Made by a program: the position numbers and the translations under genes
Notes under the pieces: model-generated
Database searches by the model: none
What the model was told of the DNA's origin: nothing
Seen by the model: only the letters and a program-made list of their open reading frames with translations
Shown here: one piece after another, positions 55,297 through 63,639 of the stretch
Position numbering within the stretch: the stretch's first letter is position 1
Layout: each line of letters begins with the position of its first letter
Assembly: GCA_023228945.1 (NCBI GenBank)
Contig: JALOAI010000019.1
Coordinates: 1-64,000, forward strand
Direction: 5' to 3'
DNA from: Pigmentiphaga sp.
Lineage (GTDB): Bacteria > Pseudomonadota > Gammaproteobacteria > Burkholderiales > Burkholderiaceae_B
Length of the DNA: 64,000 nucleotides

Positions 55297-56061
55297 TCAG
55301 CTGTGGGGCCTGGGATATTGCATGACCAGCACTTGCGCGCCGGCCTCGCCCGCTTGCAGGGTGATGGACGACTCGTCGCGCGTCAAGGCGATCGCCGAGC
55401 GGGGTTCCAGCTCGCCGCCTTCGTGCCGCAAGCCGCCGGCGAGAACCAGGACGACCTGACCACCGCCATTGGCGGGGTCGGCAAGTGTGATCCGGCGGTT
55501 CCGGCCCAACGACACGATGTCGGCGAACGTCCCGGCATCGGGTTCCTCCGGGCCAACCGCGAACAACCTCTCGGTCGCGACGTCGTCCAACCGGGCGAGT
55601 GCATCGGTTTGCGCGATGGCGATGCCATCGGCCATCAGCATTCGCCGCCGCCCTGTGTAATCCTTGATCCGTTGGCGTGATTCGACCCGATGCACGTACT
55701 GCCCGGCCCCCAGGGGGTCGGCCGCTGGCCGAAAAACATAATAGGCAACACCTTGTGGCCCCGCCACGATCGGCCCATAACCGGTGAACTTGTTGGTGTA
55801 GTGAATCGCCAAGGGCTGCAGGGAGTGCTTGCCCAACTGACCGCCGCCATCCATGAATACCTGAAACTGGTCGGAAGCATGGTAGTGCGGCAGCAAGGCC
55901 GATCCAGGCTCCGGTTGTTCAACCAACACCAGTTGCGGAATGTTGGGGCCGGTTTCGGAATAGGTGCTCCGGTACGTCGTGATATCGTTGCCGTACACCT
56001 CCGGATTGTGTTGCCTCGCTCGATCGCTCCGCGGCAGCATCGGTTGCAGATACAGAATCAT
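55297..56061 (-). CDS. cupin-fold protein of unknown function
   Basis: This 254-residue protein has PHYHASDQFQVFMDG near residue 58, a cupin metal-binding pattern (His-x-His then Glu/Gln). The C-terminal half looks like a second beta-barrel without metal ligands. No signal peptide is present. It lies between the deacetylase-like and CMD-like genes on the same strand with a 24-bp gap, so the three probably form one operon. Substrate unknown. Confidence 0.65.
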   Translation of the reverse strand: MILYLQPMLPRSDRARQHNPEVYGNDITTYRSTYSETGPNIPQLVLVEQPEPGSALLPHYHASDQFQVFMDGGGQLGKHSLQPLAIHYTNKFTGYGPIVAGPQGVAYYVFRPAADPLGAGQYVHRVESRQRIKDYTGRRRMLMADGIAIAQTDALARLDDVATERLFAVGPEEPDAGTFADIVSLGRNRRITLADPANGGGQVVLVLAGGLRHEGGELEPRSAIALTRDESSITLQAGEAGAQVLVMQYPRPHS

Positions 56062-56085
56062 GATGCGTTCCTTGAGGTTCCCGCG

Positions 56086-56952
56086 TCAGGGTTCGAGCAC
56101 ATGGGCGGCGATCTCGCCACGGGTACCGATCCACACGTTGGATGCCTGCTTCGCCATGGCCAACACCTCATCGAAAGCCCAGATGCCGGCGGCCCGGCCA
56201 TAGCAGTGCGCATGAATGGTGGGGTCGATCTTGACCACTTCGAGCGCATTGGCCTGCACATACGTCAGCCAGCGCTCAAAGTTCTTGACATAGACTTCGG
56301 CGGGCTGGCGAGCGTTGGCCAAGGGCAAATCATTGACTTCCATCGTGCCTGGAATCGCCACGATACGATGATCGCCAAAATCCTGGAGATAGGGCAGATC
56401 GTCATCGAGCGTATCCCCATGCCACTGGTACCCGGCCTCGGCCAACAAGCGGTAGGTGTGTTCGGTTGGCGTCGCCCGTGGGCTGATCCAGCCGAGTGGA
56501 CGCACGCCTCCCGCGGCTTCGATCAAGTCGGTGGTGCGCCGGATATTCTCGGCCTCCTCGAGCGGTGTCAGATAGGAGGGCATGACGTCCATGGCGTAGG
56601 AGTGCGCGCATACTTCGTGCCCCTCGGCAAGGCAGCGTCGCACGATTTCCGGATGGCGTTCGGCGATGATCCCATTCGTTATGATCGTGGCGCGGACATC
56701 GTGGCGCGCCAAGGTATCGAGGGCGCGATGAATGCCGCGCCTAACGCCATAATCGCCCCAACTGCGGGCGTTCAGATCCGGATATCCCGGCTTGAGCGGA
56801 TTGCCCATCGGGCTGATGCCGGGCCACACGCCATCGCTCCACGACTCCAGCGCAACCCGGAAAACGATACCGATGCGCTGGCCTCCCGGCCATCGAAAGT
56901 CGGGTGGGACACTGATTTCTCTAGCCCCAAAGGGTCTCGAGACTGCCGTCAT
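56086..56952 (-). CDS. polysaccharide deacetylase-family protein (PuuE-like)
   Basis: This 288-residue protein has the NodB-homology fold: RATIITNGIIAERHPEIVRRC near residue 84, GHEVCAHSYAMD with metal His near 112, and an ISPRATPTEHT loop near 155. No signal peptide is present. Such cytoplasmic members include the cofactor-free allantoinase PuuE; the usual first catalytic Asp pair is not obvious, so a related amidohydrolase role is only possible. AGGAGTC precedes the ATG. It is the first gene of the small leftward operon. Confidence 0.75.
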   Translation of the reverse strand: MTAVSRPFGAREISVPPDFRWPGGQRIGIVFRVALESWSDGVWPGISPMGNPLKPGYPDLNARSWGDYGVRRGIHRALDTLARHDVRATIITNGIIAERHPEIVRRCLAEGHEVCAHSYAMDVMPSYLTPLEEAENIRRTTDLIEAAGGVRPLGWISPRATPTEHTYRLLAEAGYQWHGDTLDDDLPYLQDFGDHRIVAIPGTMEVNDLPLANARQPAEVYVKNFERWLTYVQANALEVVKIDPTIHAHCYGRAAGIWAFDEVLAMAKQASNVWIGTRGEIAAHVLEP

Positions 56953-57239
56953 GACTCCTCCTGGTTTTTCGGTAGGTGAGAGGGGCGAACCTCGCGACCC
57001 CGGCACCTTCCAGGACCGAACTCCATTCTGTCAATCCCGTTTGGCGTCGTCAATTCAGATTTGCGGAAGCCGCCGTTCGGTCACCTGGAAGTCGCCGAGA
57101 CTTCCAAGATGAAAAACATAGTCTTGCAAATAAATGAAGCTGAATGCGGTGCCAGCTTCTTAAAATGGCAGAGGCATCCATGAACGCTCATTCCATACCG
57201 ATAAAAAAGAGCGTGCCGCCCTCAGAGAGGAGACAGCTC
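56953..57239. promoter_or_regulatory. divergent intergenic region
   Basis: This 287-bp spacer between the leftward deacetylase-like operon and the rightward Bug gene is more AT-rich than its surroundings, mainly in its right half (57040-57220). It must hold promoters for both sides. No -35/-10 pair could be assigned with confidence, and no copy of the island-1 motif was found in it. Confidence 0.4.
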
Positions 57240-58280
57240 ATGACATCGAAGACCGACTCCACCTTCGTCGCGCCTCAGGCGCCCTGTGGCCGATGGACGC
57301 GGCGTGGCTTACTGGCCGCAACCCTCGGCCTCACGGCGCTGACGCTCACCGTGCCGGCTACCGCGCTCAGCCAAACCGACAACTACCCTGAACGCCCGAT
57401 TTATCTGGTTATTCCCTATCCCCCCGGTGGCGGCATCGACATCGTTGGACGTCCGCTAGCCGAGAAAATGTCCAAGATTCTCGGCGCGGACGTTATTGTC
57501 GATCACCGTGGTGGCGCCAGCGGGTCCATCGCCATGCAGCACGTTGCCCGCGCCGCGCCCGACGGCTATACCCTGGTGCTGGCGCTCAACACCCAAATGG
57601 CGGTCAACCCCGCCCTGTACAAAAACCTGGCCTACCATCCGATCCGCGATTTCGAACCGGTGGCGCTCCTGGGGGCGGCGCCCTATGTGCTGGTCGTCAA
57701 CCCATCCCTACCCGTCCACAGCGTCCAGGACCTGGTGAAGGTGGCCAAGGAACAGCCAGGCAAATTGAACTACGCCTCAAGCGGCACCGGTAGCGGAGCC
57801 CACTTGGCGGCGGAGGTCCTGAAACGCGACGCCGGTATCGACCTGGTTCACATTCCGCACAAAGCGACAGCCATGGGCGTGCGTGACGTCATGGCGGGCG
57901 AAGCGCATATGATGTTCGTCACTTTCGGCACGGTGGCCGGCCATATCGAGGCGGGCACGCTGCGCCCCATCGCGGTCAGCAGCGCACAGCGGGCCGCGAT
58001 CGCGCCCGAACTGCCGACCGTCGCCGAGGCCGGGTTTCCAGGCTTCGATGTCGGCGCCTGGTACAGCATTTTCGCGCCGGCCGGCACACCCAAACCCATC
58101 ATCGACAAACTGAACGCCGCCATTCGCCAGGTGCTGGCGGACGACGAATACCGTGATCGGCTGGCGCGCGACGCGATCGCCCTCTCCGGCAGTTCCCCCG
58201 AAGAGCTGAGGGACTATTTGCAGGATGAGGTGACGAAATGGGCGAAAGTCGTGCAAGACAGCGGCGCCCAGCTTGATTGA
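57240..58280 (+). CDS. Bug/TctC-family binding protein, Tat-like signal
   Basis: This 346-residue Bug receptor differs from the others by a long N-terminus with WTRRGLLAATLGLTALTL, a twin-arginine-type signal, ending near ATALSQ. YPERPIYLVIPYPPGGGIDIVGRPLAEKM is the mature start. GAGGAGACAGCTC precedes the ATG at 57240. It is followed 66 bp on by an SDR gene. Confidence 0.87.
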   Translation: MTSKTDSTFVAPQAPCGRWTRRGLLAATLGLTALTLTVPATALSQTDNYPERPIYLVIPYPPGGGIDIVGRPLAEKMSKILGADVIVDHRGGASGSIAMQHVARAAPDGYTLVLALNTQMAVNPALYKNLAYHPIRDFEPVALLGAAPYVLVVNPSLPVHSVQDLVKVAKEQPGKLNYASSGTGSGAHLAAEVLKRDAGIDLVHIPHKATAMGVRDVMAGEAHMMFVTFGTVAGHIEAGTLRPIAVSSAQRAAIAPELPTVAEAGFPGFDVGAWYSIFAPAGTPKPIIDKLNAAIRQVLADDEYRDRLARDAIALSGSSPEELRDYLQDEVTKWAKVVQDSGAQLD

Positions 58281-58346
58281 TCCCTGCTGGCGGCCGCCCC
58301 GAGTGGCCGCCCGGCTCCGTCAACCAACGATTTCCGGAGCGTGGCG

Positions 58347-59108
58347 ATGCCGAATATCCCGCACAAAGTTGTCATCGTCACGGGGGCTGCCCACGGCATA
58401 GGGTCGGCGGTCGCCCTGGCTTTCGCCCGTCAACGGGTCGGCGTTGTCGCGGTCGATATCGATAGCGAAGTAGAAGCCCTGACGCGCAGCCCGCCCGAGA
58501 TCACGAGCGACCATCTTTGGCCGGTACAGGCAGACTGCACTTCAACCCGACAATTAAGCCACCTGGTAAGCGAGATCCAGCTGCGTTGGCAACGAATCGA
58601 CGTGCTGGTCAATTCGGCTGGCGGCTTTGGGCGCTGGGCCGAAACCGCCGATGTCGACGACGAAGAATGGGAACGCATGATCACCCTGAATCTGAGCAGC
58701 GTGTTCCGTTGTTCCCGGGCCGTTATCCCAACGATGAGCAAGCAGCAATCCGGCCGCATCATCAACATTGCGTCGCAAGCTGGCGTCACGCCCAATCCCT
58801 ATGCGCCGTCATATGTGCCCTACGGCACGGCCAAAGCGGGAGTCTTGGGGTTCACCCGCTTGCTCGCCAAAGAACTGGGGCCACAAGGCATTACCGTCAA
58901 TGCCATCTCGCCAGGCACCGTCGCCACCGCCAGGGTTCGCGCTTTGCGCGATACCGCCAGCCTGCAAACCATTGCACAGCAAAATCCCTTGCGCACGCTG
59001 ATCGACGTCGAAGACTGCGCCGCCGCCGCGCTTTTTCTGGCATCGGACGCGGCACGCCACATCACCGGCATCAATCTGAACATCAATGCCGGCAGTGTGA
59101 TGGTTTGA
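58347..59108 (+). CDS. short-chain dehydrogenase/reductase
   Basis: This 253-residue classical SDR has VTGAAHGIGSAVALAFARQ at the N-terminus, VNSAGG near residue 90 and the catalytic YVPYGTAK motif (YxxxK) near 155. The Asp in VAVDIDSE favours NAD. CCGGAGCG precedes the ATG at 58347 by a normal spacing; an upstream GTG is too close. It probably oxidises a hydroxy intermediate of the pathway served by the preceding Bug receptor. Confidence 0.9.
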   Translation: MPNIPHKVVIVTGAAHGIGSAVALAFARQRVGVVAVDIDSEVEALTRSPPEITSDHLWPVQADCTSTRQLSHLVSEIQLRWQRIDVLVNSAGGFGRWAETADVDDEEWERMITLNLSSVFRCSRAVIPTMSKQQSGRIINIASQAGVTPNPYAPSYVPYGTAKAGVLGFTRLLAKELGPQGITVNAISPGTVATARVRALRDTASLQTIAQQNPLRTLIDVEDCAAAALFLASDAARHITGINLNINAGSVMV

Positions 59109-59146
59109 ATCGGAATTCGAGCGACATGCAGGCCGCGAGGTGGACC

Positions 59147-59172
59147 GGGGCTTGCGCTTGAGCCCGTGGTCA
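59147..59172 (+). mobile_element. hairpin-rich repeat element, fragment C (3' end)
   Basis: GGGGCTTGCGCTTGAGC followed by CCGTGGTCA matches the 3' terminal part of copies A and B. Only this end remains; the hairpins upstream are not present. It lies 38 bp past the SDR gene. Confidence 0.65.
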
Positions 59173-59212
59173 GCCTGAGACCTGGAGTTCTAGGGGTATA
59201 TCCCAATTTCTC

Positions 59213-59249
59213 GTGACCGAGTCACACCCTACATTAGGTGAAAGTTTCA
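59213..59249. promoter_or_regulatory. paired palindromes upstream of marR
   Basis: GTGACCGAGTCAC (59213-59225) is a perfect inverted repeat with a 3-base centre. TGAAAGTTTCA (59239-59249) is an 11-base palindrome. MarR proteins bind such sites and repress their own genes. If translation begins at the GTG at 59213 these lie in coding sequence; if at the ATG at 59270 they are upstream. Confidence 0.45.
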
Positions 59250-59269
59250 ACTATTTCCATTTGAATCTG

Positions 59270-59815
59270 ATGCCTAATGCAACGAATAAGCGGCAACCCC
59301 TGAATCTGCAGGTCGATTACGTCACGATCACGCTCGATGTCGTCAATGAGCGCATGAAGGCCCAGGCATCGGAACAGTATCAGCGCGAATGCGGCGTCAA
59401 TCTGCGCGAGGTGCGGTTGCTGCGCTTCATTGGCAATGAGCCGGGATTAACGCTCACCCGCCTGATCGAGATCAGCCACCTCGAAAAAACCCTGGCGTCC
59501 AAGGCGATCACCGCGCTGGTGCGGCGTGGGCTGGTGCTGCGCTCCGTCGGCCCCACCGATGCGCGGCAGATCTGCCTGTATCTCACCGATGAAGGCGTTG
59601 CGGTGGTCATGAACGCCGAACGTATCGGCCGCGCGGCCCTCAAGGCGTTCCGCGAGGCGCTCAGCGATGAGGAGCACGCCATCTTCGAAACCTGCCTACA
59701 TAAGCTCGCTCGCGCCGCCGATCAGATCAGCAGCCTGCCTCCCCTGCCCGCCCAAACACCCGTCAAATCCGCGTCTCGCGCCACCAAGCGCGCGCGCTCC
59801 GGCAAGGCCGCCTGA
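59270..59815 (+). CDS. MarR-family transcriptional regulator
   Basis: This 181-residue regulator (from the ATG at 59270) has a winged helix (VNLREVRLLRFIGNEPGLTL, LEKTLASKAITALVRRGLVLRSVGPTDARQICLYLT). The C-terminal tail is basic (SRATKRARSG). A GTG start at 59213 would add 19 residues, with GGGG upstream, and is an alternative. It precedes the peptide-type ABC transporter genes by 90 bp on the same strand and probably regulates them or the upstream genes. Confidence 0.87.
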   Translation: MPNATNKRQPLNLQVDYVTITLDVVNERMKAQASEQYQRECGVNLREVRLLRFIGNEPGLTLTRLIEISHLEKTLASKAITALVRRGLVLRSVGPTDARQICLYLTDEGVAVVMNAERIGRAALKAFREALSDEEHAIFETCLHKLARAADQISSLPPLPAQTPVKSASRATKRARSGKAA

Positions 59816-59905
59816 CTCGTCACCGAGGCCAGGGCCACTGCTCCGCACTGCCATCCAACACCCGTCTGTCAACGGGCTTCGCCACCGCAACCCAGGAGAG
59901 TCGCC

Positions 59906-61495
59906 ATGACACTCTTTTCTTCCCTCACCCGCTGTTTCGGTACGGCGCTGATCGCGCTGAGCGCCGCCACCGCCGTCGCCGCTCAGGACGATAATGTCCT
60001 GCGCATCGTGCCGCAGGCCGATCTGAAGATTCTGGATCCGATCTGGACCACGGCCTTCGTCACCCGCGACCATGGCTATATGGTTTACGACACGCTGTTC
60101 GCCATCGATGGCGAGGGCCAGGTGCGGCCGCAGATGGTCGACACCTACACCGCCTCGCCGGATGCAAAAACCTGGACTTTCCAGTTGCGCGATGGGCTCG
60201 CCTTCCACGATGGCAAGCCGGTGACCTCGGCGGACGTGATCGCCTCGCTTCGGCGCTGGGGCCAGCGCGACAACCTGGGCCAGCGGCTGTTCGCGGCGCT
60301 GGATACGCTGGAAGCGGTGGATGAGCGGGGCTTCCGGATGACGTTCAAGCAGCCCTTCGGCATGGTGCTGGAGGCGCTCGCCAAGCCGTCGGGCAGTCCC
60401 GCCTTCATCATGCCCGAGCGCGTCGCCAATACCCCGGCCGACAAGCAGATCGAAGAGTACATCGGCTCCGGGCCCTATGTGTTCGCGAAGGACGAGTTCC
60501 GGGCCGGCGAAAAGGTCGTTTACCTGAAGAATACCGACTACGTGCCGCGCAGCGAGGAGCCCTCCGGCCTGGCCGGCGGCAAGAACGTTTACGTCGACCG
60601 GGTGGAGTGGATCATCCTGAAAGACGCCCAGACCCAGGTGAGCGCCATCACCAACGGCGAGATCGACATGTTGTCGTGGATGCCCTACGAACATTACGAG
60701 GCGCTGAAAGCCAATCCGAAGCTCGAGGTGGTGGCCGGCACCTCGCCCGGTTCGTACTTCCTGCACCTGAACCACCACATCCCGCCGTTCGACAATCCCA
60801 AGATCGCCCAGGCGGCGCTGATGGCCGTCAACCAGCAGGCGCTGTTGCGCGCCCAGTTGGTGTTCCCCGAGCTATACACCAGTTGCACCTCGCTCTATCC
60901 CTGCGGTTCGCCGCTGGCTTCCGAGCAGACCTCCTACTTCACCGGCAAACCGCAGTTCGCGGCGGCCAAGCAACTGCTGAAGGAAGCGGGCTACGACGGC
61001 AAGCCCGTGGTGTTGATGCAACCGGCCGATTTCGGCCTGCTGAACAAGCTGCCGCCGGTCATGGCGCAATTGTTGCGGGAAGCCGGTTTCAAGGTCGATA
61101 TGCAGGCGATGGACTGGCCGACGCTGCTGATGCGCCGCGCCAAGAAAGACCCGGTCGCCAACGGCGGCTGGAACCTGTTCATCACCGGCTGGGGCAACAG
61201 CGACAACATGAATCCGCTGTACTTCGCGCCGCTTACCGGCAATGGCGAACAGGGCTGGTTCGGCTGGGCCGTCAACGATGAGATCGAGCGGCTGAAGGCC
61301 GAGTTCGTGGCCACCACCGACCCTGCGCAGCGCAAGCGCCTGGCCGAGGAGATCCAGATCGCCGCCTTCGACAGCGGCCTGATGGCCCCCCTCGGCGAGC
61401 AGCGCCCGCAATCGGTGATCCGCAAAGACGTGGTCAGCGGCGTGATCACCGCGCCGGTCAATGTGTTCTGGAACCTGCGCAAGAACGGCGGTTGA
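59906..61495 (+). CDS. ABC transporter substrate-binding protein, family 5 (peptide/opine type)
   Basis: This 529-residue periplasmic protein has a signal peptide ending TAVAAQ. RPQMVDTYTASPDAKTWTFQ, LRDGLAFHDGKPVTSADVIA and GSGPYVF are SBP family 5 motifs. CAGGAGAGTCGCC precedes the ATG. It binds the solute for the permeases encoded next. Members with this sequence style often carry opines, glutathione or modified peptides; the ligand is unknown. Confidence 0.92.
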   Translation: MTLFSSLTRCFGTALIALSAATAVAAQDDNVLRIVPQADLKILDPIWTTAFVTRDHGYMVYDTLFAIDGEGQVRPQMVDTYTASPDAKTWTFQLRDGLAFHDGKPVTSADVIASLRRWGQRDNLGQRLFAALDTLEAVDERGFRMTFKQPFGMVLEALAKPSGSPAFIMPERVANTPADKQIEEYIGSGPYVFAKDEFRAGEKVVYLKNTDYVPRSEEPSGLAGGKNVYVDRVEWIILKDAQTQVSAITNGEIDMLSWMPYEHYEALKANPKLEVVAGTSPGSYFLHLNHHIPPFDNPKIAQAALMAVNQQALLRAQLVFPELYTSCTSLYPCGSPLASEQTSYFTGKPQFAAAKQLLKEAGYDGKPVVLMQPADFGLLNKLPPVMAQLLREAGFKVDMQAMDWPTLLMRRAKKDPVANGGWNLFITGWGNSDNMNPLYFAPLTGNGEQGWFGWAVNDEIERLKAEFVATTDPAQRKRLAEEIQIAAFDSGLMAPLGEQRPQSVIRKDVVSGVITAPVNVFWNLRKNGG

Positions 61496-61566
61496 ACCTC
61501 GCGTCGCCGGGCGGCGCGACCACGCCGCCTGTTTTTGTCCCCTCTTTTAGCTGACCGTGCCCCGCC

Positions 61567-62508
61567 ATGCTGACCTTTCTGCTACGCCGCACTCTGGCAA
61601 CCGTCCCCGTGCTCGTGATCGTCGCGCTGATCGTGTTCCTCATGACGCGCCTGGCGCCCGGCGATCCGGCGGCCATCATGGTCGGCGATAGCGCTTCGCT
61701 CGCCCAGATCGAACAGGTTCGCGCCCAGCTGGGGCTGGATCAACCCCTGCCTCTGCAGTTCGTCCAATGGTCGGGCCAGGTGCTGCAAGGCGAGCTGGGC
61801 AAGTCGCTGTTCCTGAATCAGAGCGTCGCTTCGCTCATCGGCCAGCGCATCGAGCCCACGTTGTCGCTGGCGGCCCTGACCATCGTGCTGACGGTGCTGC
61901 TGGCCGTGCCGCTGGGCGTGCTGGCCGCCTGGCGCCATGGCGGCTGGCTGGACCGTGCGCTGATGAGCTTCTCGGTGCTCGGCTTTTCGATCCCGACCTT
62001 CGTCATCGGCTACCTGCTGATCTGGGGCGTGGCGCTCAAGACCGGCTGGCTGCCGGTGCAGGGCTACGCCAGGCTGGCCGACGGCGTGCTGCCGTGGCTC
62101 ACCCACCTGGCCTTGCCCGCGCTCACGCTATCCATCATTTACCTGGCGCTGATCGCCCGCGTGACACGGGCGGCGGTGGCGGAGGCGCTAACCGAGGACT
62201 ATATCCGCACGGCGCGCGCCAAAGGCATCAGCGAGCGCCAGGTGCTGGTGCGCCATGCCCTCTCCAACGCGGCGGTGCCCATCGTCACGGTGATCGGCAT
62301 CGGCGTGGCGCTGCTCATCGGCGGCGTGGTCGTGACCGAGACGGTATTCGCGATCCCGGGGCTCGGACAACTCACGATCGATGCCGTGCTCTCGCGGGAC
62401 TACCCCCTGATCCAGGGCATCACGCTCTTCTTCTCGATCATCTATGTGCTGATCAACTTTCTGGTCGATGCCAGCTACGTGCTGTTCGATCCCCGCATCC
62501 GGTACTGA
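61567..62508 (+). CDS. ABC transporter permease, DppB type
   Basis: This 313-residue permease has six membrane segments. LTEDYIRTARAKGISERQVL is the EAA loop that contacts the ATPase, and the N-terminus TFLLRRTLATVPVLVIVALI is typical. It follows the binding protein by 71 bp. It pairs with the permease at 62553. Confidence 0.93.
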   Translation: MLTFLLRRTLATVPVLVIVALIVFLMTRLAPGDPAAIMVGDSASLAQIEQVRAQLGLDQPLPLQFVQWSGQVLQGELGKSLFLNQSVASLIGQRIEPTLSLAALTIVLTVLLAVPLGVLAAWRHGGWLDRALMSFSVLGFSIPTFVIGYLLIWGVALKTGWLPVQGYARLADGVLPWLTHLALPALTLSIIYLALIARVTRAAVAEALTEDYIRTARAKGISERQVLVRHALSNAAVPIVTVIGIGVALLIGGVVVTETVFAIPGLGQLTIDAVLSRDYPLIQGITLFFSIIYVLINFLVDASYVLFDPRIRY

Positions 62509-62552
62509 GCCACGGCCCGAGCGCCAGCCTCCTTTTTCATGACCGCTTCAAG

Positions 62553-63635
62553 ATGACAGCGACCCGCACCATGAGCGAACCCTTGTCCGGCCTGACCACG
62601 AGCCAAAGCGCAAGCCCCGTCCTTCAGGGCGGGGTCAAGCGAGGCAGTCGTTCCCTGGAGCCGAAGGCTCCCCTGAAGGGTGGCGGAGGAGCTCCGGCCG
62701 GGAGGCCGGAATCCTTCACGCCAAATATCGAATCGCCCGCCACCACGGCGCCCCGCGGCGTTTCGACGGCGCGGCGCTTGTGGCGCAACGGCGCCGTGCG
62801 CTTTGGCGCCTGCGTGCTGGCCTTGCTCGTTGCCGGCGCCGCGGCGGCGCCCTGGCTGGGCACCATCGATCCGACCCTGATCGACCCCGCCAGCGCCAAC
62901 CTGCCGCCCGGCACGAGCGCCGAATTCATGACCCTGGGCGGCGACACCTTCCAGCACTGGTTTGCCCTGGGCAGCGACAGTCTGGGGCGCGACCTCTGGA
63001 GCCGCATGCTCTACGGCGCGCGCGTCTCGCTCGCGGTGGGCGCGGGCGTGGCGCTGCTCGCACTGGCCATCGGCATTCTGCTTGGCCTGGCCGCTGGCTA
63101 CTTTCGCCGCCTGGATGGGGTGATCATGCGCATCATGGATGGCGTGATGGCGATTCCCGGCATCTTGTTCGCCATCACGCTGATCGCAGTCTGGCAGCCC
63201 AGCCTCGCCACCATCGTCATCGCCATCGCCGTGCCCGAGATCCCGCGCGTCGCCCGGCTGGTGCGCTCGGTGGTGCTGACCATCCGCGAAGAACCCTACG
63301 TCGAAGCGGCGGTCGCGCTCGACACACCGGCCTGGAAGGTGCTGACGCGCCACATCCTGCCCAACGCCATCGCGCCGCTCATCATCCAGGGCACCTATGT
63401 CTGCGCCGCCGCCATCCTGGTCGAGGCCATCCTTTCTTTCCTCGGCGTGGGCATGCCGCCCGAGATTCCGACCTGGGGCAATATCATGGCCGAAGGCCGC
63501 ACGCAGTTCACGCAATATCCCCAGAGCGTGCTGTTCCCGGGTCTTTTACTCTCGTTCACGGTGCTGGCCGTGAATCTGCTCGGCGACGGCCTGCGCGACA
63601 CGCTGGACCCGAAGTTCAACAAGCGTGGAGGCTGA
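62553..63635 (+). CDS. ABC transporter permease, DppC type, with element-derived N-terminus
   Basis: This permease has about 360 residues; the canonical part starts near residue 65 (RLWRNGAVRFGACVLALLVAG) and has the EAA loop EEPYVEAAVALDTPAWKVL. Residues 14-56 are encoded by copy B of the hairpin-rich element, read in frame (TTSQSASPVLQGG then Gly/Pro/Ser-rich). The insertion lies in the cytoplasmic tail before the first membrane segment, so function may be kept. No ribosome site is clear; ATG at 62571 is an alternative start. Confidence 0.85.
   Translation: MTATRTMSEPLSGLTTSQSASPVLQGGVKRGSRSLEPKAPLKGGGGAPAGRPESFTPNIESPATTAPRGVSTARRLWRNGAVRFGACVLALLVAGAAAAPWLGTIDPTLIDPASANLPPGTSAEFMTLGGDTFQHWFALGSDSLGRDLWSRMLYGARVSLAVGAGVALLALAIGILLGLAAGYFRRLDGVIMRIMDGVMAIPGILFAITLIAVWQPSLATIVIAIAVPEIPRVARLVRSVVLTIREEPYVEAAVALDTPAWKVLTRHILPNAIAPLIIQGTYVCAAAILVEAILSFLGVGMPPEIPTWGNIMAEGRTQFTQYPQSVLFPGLLLSFTVLAVNLLGDGLRDTLDPKFNKRGG
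62593..62719 (-). mobile_element. hairpin-rich repeat element, copy B
   Basis: This 127-bp element is in inverse orientation to copy A. Stems are CCGGCC/GGCCGG, GGAGCC/GGCTCC and CCCCGCCCTGAAGGACGGGG, where one base of the stem is mismatched. Its 3' end reads CTTGCGCTTTGGCTCGTGG then TCA on the minus strand. It keeps an open reading frame on the plus strand through the permease gene. Confidence 0.8.
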
Positions 63636-63639
63636 AACT

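Noticed and set aside
61767..62552. long forward extension of the DppC-type frame
   Set aside because: It overlaps the DppB permease in another frame and is Arg/Ala-rich; the permease must begin after 62508.
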